Positions 55,199-64,000 of a stretch of DNA of 64,000 bases are shown piece by piece. The translations under genes and the position numbers were made by a program. The stretch comes from Labyrinthula sp. Ha (taxonomy: Eukaryota > Sar > Bigyra > Labyrinthulida > Labyrinthulaceae), in NCBI GenBank assembly GCA_015227615.1, contig JAALGZ010000060.1:1-64000 (forward strand), given 5' to 3'. Positions within the stretch are counted from its first letter, which is position 1; each line of letters begins with the position of its first letter. Below the pieces are notes generated by a model. That model was not told the DNA's origin, searched no databases, and saw nothing but the letters and a program-made list of their open reading frames with translations.

Positions 55199-58100
55199 TA
55201 ATAGTCTAGTGCCGTTGGTCCAAATCTTACTTGTAGAATCAATACTGGAAAACATAGGTCTATATCCATGAAGTAATACCAATAAATAAAGGTTAGCAAG
55301 CTAGGTTAACCATGCGATGAAACAAAAAGAGCTAGGCACTTCTACTTCTCTCTATACTAATATAAGTGACATAAATTTGGTTAAAAAGTAAAATATGACC
55401 GTATCTCTTATTTGGTTTAGTTTTTGTGATAGTAGGGTATATTAATGTTAAGTATCTTACTCATTAGGTGATATCCAATAAGAACTATTACTAGAAGTTG
55501 TGTATTATCTCCTCTGGACAAGATATGAAGAAATTAAATTCTTCACCGAGTAGCTCACCTTCGGAAGCACTCTTGGTGAAATGTGATTCAGAAAGTAAAA
55601 GTAATAAAGATTTCAAATCATAGTCACCGTATTCGTGGAGAAAATGTGTTGTTTTACCCTTATGACAAGGAAATTACTGTTGGAACCCCAGCGGTGAGAT
55701 CACCGATCTCTAAGGGCAGGTTTTCTACTAGCGAGTGGTTATATACATCGAAGAACAGCATACAATATTTTGTGACTCCTAGAAAATTTCGAGCTTTTGC
55801 TTAAGCATTTGCAAGAATTAGAAACAATTTTATGTCAACTATTCTAGAGTGTTGCGGTTTGCTGAAATTGAAAAACTCAAAGTATTTTTCTCTTATATCC
55901 TAAACCTCTGATTCTTATTCAGTAGGTGTTTATCATAGGCTTGGTTCTCAAGAAGTAAGAACACAAATACATATGGTCGGCTGCATAGCTACGTTATAAT
56001 AGGAAAGTATAGCGAACTCTTAATTCAATTTCTTGTGACATAAGAGCTCATTACCTTCAATTACCAATTTTCTAATTGTTTTCAAAGACCAAAGTTTGAG
56101 TGATCCCAATCTCTGATTAAGTGCAAAACAAATAAAAATTATTTTAAAGTAGCCTTCAGAATAAAAAATATTGAAAAATTACTCGTCTATTACTAGAACA
56201 TGTAAGATAAGGATGTGATATAATGCACTTTAGCCGTAAACAGCTGGTATAGTACCAGAATTCAAATCACTGTAGAATGATCTCAGAAAGTACACGAAAT
56301 ATATAAGATAAACTCTTTTTATTTCAAATATATATATGTAAAATTTAGGGATATTGCTTGAACTATTAAATTTTATAATGAGCTAACTAAGATTTAATAG
56401 AAAGCAACCACAATAGTGGTTATGTTGAAAAATGTCAAATCAAGGAATGTGTTAGAGGATACGACTGAATCTGTACAGAAACTTCTCTTATTCTTGAATT
56501 TATCACATCTATTGTTTTTATTGGAAGCAGCTCATATTTACTGAAATATAAATTTGATATTGATCAGGTTGAACCAGGTAGCATTACCTTTCTTAGAAGA
56601 TGTTCCCTCTCCCCCAGTAGAACATAACTAGGTAGAAAATGAAAACATGCACTCCATACTCATTGGTTAGTCCTTTGTTTCAAGCCCTATTATGTGATGA
56701 TGGCATATATTGATTGAAAAGTCATAGAATTTAAGAAAACATAATGTAATCAGTTAGGAGTATATATTGATGATAGTTTCAAGACTTCATTTGCACCCTT
56801 TAACAAGTAAGCAATTGAGTAAACTGTTATGAGACTGTTTCTATTCCAACAAATTTTTCAAAGGGGGCAAATAATTAAAATATTAAACTCATTTTGTGCT
56901 CTTAACAATCATTCAGGTGCAATAATGAATAATAAGACTGAAGCAACCCTAGACCAACAATTCTCTCCGCAGATGCATACTCTTACCAATATATTCTTAC
57001 GTTGATAGTACTATAGTTTGGTGTCACAAGAAATTGGCTAATTCCTGTATATTGATACAATGGCCAGATTAATCAGAAAATGGCTGAAGTTATAAACTCT
57101 TTAGGTGCTTGGATTGAACCCAACTTAAACCGAAGTGAATAATATGTTGGCAACATTAGGAAGCAAAAAGCACAGCGTTCAACGTGAGGCCCAAAACTTG
57201 TTACACTTAATCCAGTGGTGATGATTTCTTATTTGAGTCTATTAAAAGTATAGTGATTTTAATTTTTACTTCTGATGAATCCGTAGATTGAACAGGGGCT
57301 TGACTCGTAACTCATGCAACTAGGTGTAAGTACATTCACTGCTTCATCCCCTTAGACCATAGCCAAATTGCACTAAGAAACAGAATTAAACTATTTTATT
57401 ATATTTATACATTTTCAGCTGTTTCATTCCTAATTTTTCACTTTGTATTCCATATTTCCTCATCATAATTTGTTGTTCTTACTCTTACCAGCTCACTTAA
57501 GGAGGTAGCATACTTACTCTCGATATTGCATTACCCTGAGGGCAAGAAATATCCACTTTCGAAAGTTCCAACTTCTAACTTCAAAGAGAAAGAAGATTAA
57601 TCTTACACCTGAGTACATATTGAGAATAATGGAAAAACAGAAACTTGAAAGTATATGGGTTTAATTATGTTTGTTCAGAAGCTATACTGTTATATCGCTT
57701 CATTTAAGATGTATGAGAAGAGCCCGCAGTGTTCCCCTCTTTCAATTTCTAACTGCAATTTGAGTTTGGAGTTCCAAGTGCGAAGCTGTGTCAAATCTTT
57801 TTCATGTGATATTATCTTTCTACAGAAAATATTTTTTAAATCCTCCCGGTAATATGCATTCGTTGAATATAGTTAATGTCCACCGTTATGTTTATTAACA
57901 AGAATGAGGCATTGATAGGTAGCTTTTCCCTTTCTTCCTTGTACTTAAAAGAAGTTCTACTCTCTTAAAGCCAAGGGCGCACATAGAAACAAACCACAGA
58001 ATTTTTAGTTAAGTTTATGTCATTTAGTTATTTATTCTTGTCAATATCTTCTGCTGAAATTTAATTGTATTTGTAAAGTTGTTGCTGAGTCGAAATAAAT

Positions 58101-58325
58101 TAGAGTGCGGAATAAATAAAAACTGTTTGTAACAAAGTAAAAAGTTTAATTTCTAACATCCTAACAATTCATAAATGTATAATATCGTTATTTATGACCA
58201 AGAAAGAAAACTGTAGCTTTCCATTTAATTAGAAGTAATGATACAAGAATAGAAGGAAAAGAAATCAAACGAAGTAAGAAGAAAAAAACCAGGAACATAT
58301 GATAGAAACATATTAAGTTGAACGC

Positions 58326-59249
58326 TTACATCTCAGATCTAAATTTCTGTCTAAATTCTTCATATGAAGTGTATCCTAGTTCCTTTTCTACTACCTGCTC
58401 CCAAGATTGTGCAATCAATAGTTTTGCCTCGTTTGGAATAATCTTTCCTTCATCACTTTTTCCTGATCTCACCAACTGGAACGCATCACCTTCTACAGTT
58501 CCATTTAAGGCGGGCATGTTCTTAAATTTTCTCTTCAATATCTCTCTTTGATCAAATTTATCCTTGTTTTCCTTCATATACTTCAAAGAAGAATATTTTT
58601 CAGCAGCATCACAACGAGATTTAAACTCTTCTTCAGAAAGTTTGTTCAATCCCATGAACTTTGCTATTTTTTCAATATTATTTCTAGGATTCTCTCTCAT
58701 GTCTTCGTAGAAAAGAAATAATACATTTTCAGGATTTTTCTTTACAGCTTCTACATAAGAAATAATTTGCTCAACTGGAAGTGCAAAAAGACCACGGTTT
58801 TCAAATAAAGTCTTAGCAAAAGCATTCATAGAACAAGTAGAAGTATTCAATATCGGTGATTGTAATAGAAAATGAAAGTAAGAAACAAAAGCGTCTTCAG
58901 GATCCCTTGTTACGAAAATATATTTTGCTCCTTTTGCAATGTTTTCATATGTTTCATGACTCTTGAACACTCTCGGTGAGTACTTATGATCAGCATCCAA
59001 ATCTTGGTCAATGTCATGAGCTATAATATCCCACGGAGTTTCTAAAAGAAGATCGTGGTAATCTGTATTTCCATTTGAACGCAGCATATGACATATTTGT
59101 AAAGCCCAAGTTGTACCACACTTTGGAGCAGTAGCAACAAAGATGTCATCTTCTCTTGGTTTAAAATGTCTACCAACTTCAAGTGACTTGGGGGAAAAGA
59201 ACCCGTCTAACCTCTTCCGAAGTTCTGCAAGTACTTCTTTTGTATCCAT
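58326..59249 (-). CDS. cytosolic sulfotransferase (intact SULT copy 2)
   Basis: Transfers a sulfonate group from PAPS to a hydroxyl or amine of a small molecule. It has 307 residues, the usual size of soluble sulfotransferases, with no signal peptide, membrane segment or intron. The PAPS 5'-phosphosulfate loop is TAPKCGTTW (40-48, catalytic Lys43). Catalytic His98 is in FKSHETYE. The 3'-phosphate site is R115...S123 in VTRDPEDAFVSYFHF, with the standard eight-residue spacing. The C-terminal loop is VRSGKSDEGK (260-269), corresponding to RKGxxGxWK. The substrate cannot be told from sequence. The ATG is at 59249 and the stop is TAA. It is the only intact member of three in this window. Confidence 0.93.
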   Translation of the reverse strand: MDTKEVLAELRKRLDGFFSPKSLEVGRHFKPREDDIFVATAPKCGTTWALQICHMLRSNGNTDYHDLLLETPWDIIAHDIDQDLDADHKYSPRVFKSHETYENIAKGAKYIFVTRDPEDAFVSYFHFLLQSPILNTSTCSMNAFAKTLFENRGLFALPVEQIISYVEAVKKNPENVLFLFYEDMRENPRNNIEKIAKFMGLNKLSEEEFKSRCDAAEKYSSLKYMKENKDKFDQREILKRKFKNMPALNGTVEGDAFQLVRSGKSDEGKIIPNEAKLLIAQSWEQVVEKELGYTSYEEFRQKFRSEM

Positions 59250-60883
59250 AGAAGTATTTACTTATACTATTCTTCGTGTAGAAGAAGTTCCCGTTCCCAC
59301 CGAAGCAGGAAAATGAATTCCCCGAAGAATAAATACCGACGTGACAATTTCCGAAAAAACATATTTTTTATCAGTAAGCTGAATGTTTCACTAAACTTTG
59401 GTGGATGAGAATCCCATAAAGACAGTATATAGAAGGGACAACAATGGTTGTTTCTGTTTGGTTGGAATTGGATTTACTGGTTAACTGGTAAATTAACACA
59501 TATAATATAGATGTCTACTAATAATATTATTGGTCCTTTTATTTATACAAATGGATATTAAAGGAATTTGATTGGACATATAGAATAATATTATATTGAT
59601 GCAGAATATACGGGTAATATAATGTATATGTTGTTTTGAACAAAGTTATAGCGCATGTATGGATACTCTTTTTCTTATATTCTAGTATGTTTCTTTTTAT
59701 GTTTTATTGGAAGAGTGACAAGATGAACGAAGGTACTCGTGATAACTAATTCTTCTTCAATTGTTACACTAGATCTCAGGAGCAACCACTTTGTCCAATG
59801 AAATCTATAGAAAGCTACACTATCTTGGGTTTTCTTATGATGCTTAAGTTTCATTCATTAGAAAAACATTTTCCCTCTAAGTTGAATTGTTATTGATGAT
59901 AAACTTTCTAAACTTCCCTAAGAAACTCTAAGCTTACCACAATGTCGTTTAGTTGCAACCTGCAGCTTTGTGTAAACTCTACAACATTATTCTTTTCCTT
60001 CAGTTATATTCATATTATTATATTTTTTCCTTCCTGCATTAAATGTGAAAACTATGAACAATGAATTATTTCCACTTTATAATAGTTTTGGTCACTATAG
60101 GCAGAAGAAATTTCTTCTCGGGCAAGAGAAAATCTTCTTGTGTGTCTGACATTAATTAAATACAGCTACGTTTTCCTAGTCGTGTATTTTTCTCTCTTTT
60201 CTTGACCGTGAGCTTTCGCTCATCTCAATCGACCATTTATCGTCAAGTTTCTAACCCATACTTTTTATTCTCAAAGTATCTACATCTGCATTTTCCCAAT
60301 AAAATTCAATTCGGTTGCTGAAAGGTTAAAGAAACGGAAGAAAAATTCTTTAAGATGTTTTCATGTATTGGTTCTTTGTTTTAAAGATAGAATGTCTCGC
60401 TTTTATTTTAAACTTTTACTCACTACCTTAAATTTGGTCATTTGGACATGTGAATATTTGAGAAACTCGTGTTATCTTATCCATAGATCCTGTTTGTAAT
60501 AAAATATTTGTTTTTTAAATTTATTGCTCAGTTTATAATTGAAACCGCACTTCAATATATCAAGAAGAAAAGGAAAACTACAGCACCTGATCTTATATAT
60601 ACGAGTGCCGATTGTAACATAGGTTTGTATAGTTTAATGTTTCTCTTATTCCCTTGATCCGCGATTCGTATTATGATTAGGTTTTAGGGAAAGAACAATA
60701 TTTTTCATTTTAAGTAGCTTTGAAGTAGTTCTTAGCATTTCAGACAAAAAGCTTTCCTCAAGTAATAGACTATTAACTTCAACGAAAAAAAGTAAAACTC
60801 TCTACAGGTTTATGTTGTACTGTTCCAAGTATAAACAAGTTCTTTCTAAATGTATATGTATAAGACCACTTACACTAACACTC
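59250..60883. other. intergenic region between SULT copies
   Basis: About 1.6 kb of AT-rich sequence holding the upstream region of the intact sulfotransferase and the 3' end of the pseudogene. No gene seen. A short palindrome GAAGAAATTTCTTC lies at about 60103. Confidence 0.6.
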
Positions 60884-61809
60884 CTATAAACTCACCATGA
60901 ACTTATTTCTAAGCTCATCATAACTTTTTTATCCCAACTCATTTTGTACGATATCTTTCCAGGATTTTTCAATCAATTTTTTCACTTCTTCTGGAATTGT
61001 TTTCCCTCCAGCTGTCTTCCCAGATTTAACTAAAGTAAGTTCATCATCTCCTCCCATAACTGCACGCATTTCTGGCATCTTCTTAAACCCTCTTTTCAAT
61101 ACTCCAACAACTCCAAACTTATCTTTATTCTCCTTCATATACTTCAAAGACGAATACATTTCTGCAGTATCGCAACGAGCTTTAAACTCTTCTTCTGAAA
61201 GTTTACTTAAACCCATAAACTTTGCAATTTTTTCAATATTTTCTCTTAGTTTTTCTTTCATATCTTCATAGAAGAGTAACAACATATTTCTTGGATTATT
61301 CTTCATAGCATTAACATAAGAAACAATGTATTCACCACAGCGTGAAAATCTACCTTTTCTCTCAAAACACAGTTTACTAAAAGCTGTCATTGAACAAGTA
61401 TATGGATTAACTTTGGGAGAATGTAGGAAGAAGTGGTAGGTAGAAACAAACATATCATATGGATCCCGTAGTACAAAAATATATTTTGCACCTTCGGAAA
61501 TATTTTCATACGTTTCATGACTTTTAAATACTCTTGGTGAATATTCATGATCAGCATCCAAATCTTGGTCAATGTCATGAGCTATAATATCCCACAGAGT
61601 TTCAAAAAGAAGATCTTCAAAATTTGTATCTCCATTTGAACGCAACATATGACATATTTGTAAAGCCCAAGTTGTTCCACATTTAGGTGGTGTCGCTAAA
61701 GAAATATCATCTTCTTTTGCTTAAAATTTCTGCCCTTGTTTTCTGCTTCTTCTGAGTAAAGACTACGTAGTCTTTTTGTAACTTCTTCAAGTATTTCTTC
61801 TGTATCCAT
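60884..61809 (-). pseudogene. cytosolic sulfotransferase pseudogene (SULT copy 3)
   Basis: Relic next to, and in the same orientation as, the intact sulfotransferase. The ATG at 61809 and the first ~30 codons are intact (MDTEEILEEVTKRLRSLYSE). A one-base deletion between the NFK segment and the EDDI segment then shifts the frame just before the PAPS loop, which is still readable in the new frame as TPPKCGTTWALQICHML. The body continues uninterrupted (FKSHETYENI, VLRDPYDMFVSTYHF, KSGKTAGGKTIP). A TAA near 60929 interrupts the C-terminal helix after NELG, although the expected ending (SYDELRNKFM) follows in frame to a TAG at 60886-60884. Two lesions make loss of function very likely. Confidence 0.85.
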
Positions 61810-64000
61810 TTTTTCAATTCTAGTTTATTTTCCGTAGGAAAGGTACAAAGAGCAAAGGAAGTACAGGCAACGCAACCTATTTGAAAAATTGTCCCGCGTC
61901 GCATTGTGCTTGCAGAAAATACTTCCGCAGGCTGTTTCAACTAAATTAGACTATATTTGGAACACGTTGATATGGTAATAGTAATGAACCGGGTTGATAT
62001 TTTTCTAGGCCCAATAACAGTGAAATATATATAAGAGAAACAATCGATATAAGTAAGAGTCGGGATATAGAGGGACTTTGTAGCACTATTAGTCCTAGTT
62101 ATTGATATAATATGTTTTTGTTAGGTGGACCTGTTCACGAAATGTTCTAAATTTGAATGTTTCGGTTCGACATACAAGGCCAAAATTGGCTATGGATATC
62201 GACTCAAAATATTTCGACTCGAAATACAAATCGACCCAACGTATATCCTGGACTATGTCCCTGTTGTGTGGATACTGCTTTATGGGTTCGCATTTTATAA
62301 TATGATAGAATAGTATAAAGTTAATTGGGTGGTTCATCCTATCAGATTTTGGGTACCTCAAAGTTAATCAACCCCAATCCATCTGTTTAATCCCTGCTTT
62401 AGGGGTTTTTCATTTCTAATCGTTGTATCTATCCGGGTTACATAATTTAGGCGTTCTTGTTGCATTTGTGGTGCTACATTATGTTTAGATAAGGCATGAA
62501 TGTTTAGATACAAATACTTAAATAAGTTTGAATACCCAAGCGATTATAAGTGACCTAGGGTCTGGGGTTTTGCATTGGGTAAAACACCTTATAAGCAAGT
62601 CACGAACAAGTGAACTACTACTACATATGCACTGGTGACAATATTAGATTTTTGGAGATGCGAACTGAACAGATACCAAGCACTAATTTGATAGCCTTTG
62701 AAAGGAATTTAACAGGTACAAAGACCTTAAGATAATTGGTATGCATACATGTTCTCTTAATATAGCCCACGTCACTTTATTTTTTTCAATTGTGGCTCTA
62801 GACTCAATGCTACTTAAGATTCACATGTTTATGAGAGATTGGCCTCTACCTTGCTTTATTCAACTTAGCGTGATTAATTGAGGTTGGCCCAAATATCTCT
62901 ACGCAAAGAAGCAAGCAGAGCCTTTACTAATAGCAGCTTAGTGATTCGAACAAATCTGCAAAGTAAAAAACTTCTTTATCATCATATTACCTTTGGATTT
63001 TTTTTGGATCCGCTTCTTGTGAATACTACTTAAGATTAAAGGCGCTCCTCTTACTAACTTTCAGATTCAATCATGCTTCGTATAAGCACCGGCTACCTAT
63101 GCGGCTTGCATAAGTATTAATCTACAGATGAATACGAAGGTGGTGTTGCACCTGTTGGGACTAATAATTTTCCATGAAGTGTTCTTATGTGTCGTAAATG
63201 ATGCTGCGAATTAGGGATTATTTGTGCTCTCAGCTTAACACAGCTTCAACTATGTGCGATAATAAGGATATTCAGTTTTGTTCACAAGCCTCATTTTTAT
63301 CATTCCATATTGAACAAGAAAATAATGAACTAACAAAGAAATTTCTTAGCTGCACCGAATATCAAATTAATCCTGGTTGAAACAATAGGCATAGCTATTT
63401 CCTCGTTGTTTTTAAGTAAAGATTTTTTTAACCTAACTAACAAGAATGGTTCCTAATAGTTTATTACTAGCCACCAGTAATGAATAGCCGGCATCATGTT
63501 AATAAAAGGAAATGTTAGAGTACTAGATAGCCTTCTAGGGGAACATCCCTAAGTGTAAGAATTTGATTAATCACCTAAGACTGAAGGATCAATAAAAAGA
63601 ACAACAGGAAGTAAGTCTTAAGTCACTAAAGAATAATGTAAGCTAGTATAAAACCGTAAGAAGAAGCTCAAAATATCCTCAAGAATTAATTATACGTCAA
63701 AGAGAGCTAAGTCAGATGTTAATAAACAAATAAGCTCTGTCTTGAGTACGACTTGCTATGGAGCTCATAGATTCTACTTCCTGAGAAAGCAATAATACTT
63801 CTGATCGATTTGGTTCGCAATAGAACCCCTCCCCCTTACCAAGAAAGGAAGTAGCTACATTTGAATTTAACAGAAGATCTAAAGATCCTAAATGTATTGC
63901 ATTCATTAGTCTAAAGGAAGAAATCAAAACTTCATCCCATTAAAACTACTCTAAGAATAGACATCCTTAGTCACTTAAACTTCGCTAGCTCTAGGTCAGA
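61810..64000. other. gene-poor region at the window edge
   Basis: No recognisable gene. A minus-strand TTG/ATG frame at 63712-63927 (71 codons, contains LLLNSNVATSFLGKGEGFYC) is protein-like but unrecognised. The rest has only short frames. Confidence 0.5.

Larger units (their letters stand above)
50986..58325. other. gene-poor region with scattered coding remnants
   Basis: About 7.3 kb without an intact recognisable gene. It holds the open tracts at 52489-52842 and 54899-55198, an ATG frame at 55583-55804 (73 codons, protein-like but unrecognised), a CT-rich run at 53739-53763 and a G-rich run near 53467. The density of coding-like patches between 52.4 and 55.8 kb is higher than in the other deserts, so one or more old genes or elements probably decayed here. 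Confidence 0.5.

Noticed and set aside
1-64000. CRISPR arrays, bacterial operons, rRNA genes, long terminal repeats
   Set aside because: No regularly spaced direct repeats, no Shine-Dalgarno-led operons, no rRNA-like conserved stretches and no paired long direct repeats other than the ACS-CAT cassette.

Overview
This is an AT-rich stretch of nuclear DNA from a unicellular eukaryote that uses the standard genetic code. All three stop codons are used, and genes are spliced, but only by very short introns. Six introns can be placed by homology; all are 28-31 nt, GT...AG, and end in TATAG, TTATAG or TTTTAG. I cannot place the organism more finely from sequence alone. No telomere repeat, rRNA gene or credible tRNA gene was seen.

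The layout is sharply uneven. A compact island (about 27.5-35.5 kb) holds single-copy housekeeping genes with very short spacers: phenylalanyl-tRNA synthetase beta (FARSB) and a YIPF6-type Golgi protein diverge from a 70-bp gap; the YIPF6 gene converges on a tail-anchored membrane protein with 12 bp between stop codons; a bZIP factor follows. Around the island lie long gene-poor deserts (1-10.4, 11.3-21.9, 24.9-27.5, 38-46, 51-58 and 61.8-64 kb). These contain simple repeats, a fold-back repeat and scattered coding-like remnants, including a broken PH-domain-like gene. The pattern suggests a subtelomere-like, fast-evolving region.

The centrepiece is a duplicated two-gene acyl-activation cassette. 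Each copy has an AMP-forming acetyl-CoA synthetase (minus strand) head-to-head with a carnitine O-acyltransferase (plus strand) across a 560-700 bp shared promoter: ACS-A/CAT2 at 33.4-38.0 kb and ACS-B/CAT3 at 46.2-51.0 kb. A third acyltransferase, CAT1 (22.7-24.9 kb), stands alone and may carry a targeting presequence. The copies are mosaics of near-identical and diverged blocks, a sign of gene conversion. In the second cassette both enzymes differ at positions aligned with acyl-pocket residues: ACS-B has Ala where ACS-A has Ile315 and Val391, and CAT3 has Leu where CAT1 and CAT2 have Phe. This suggests the second cassette has moved toward a larger acyl group such as propionyl. Both shared promoters keep the same dyad (GGCAGAT-N13-ATCTGCC) exactly 98 bp before the acyltransferase ATG.

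A cytosolic-type sulfotransferase family flanks the region. One copy is intact (58.3-59.2 kb) and two are pseudogenes (10.4-11.3 and 60.9-61.8 kb).
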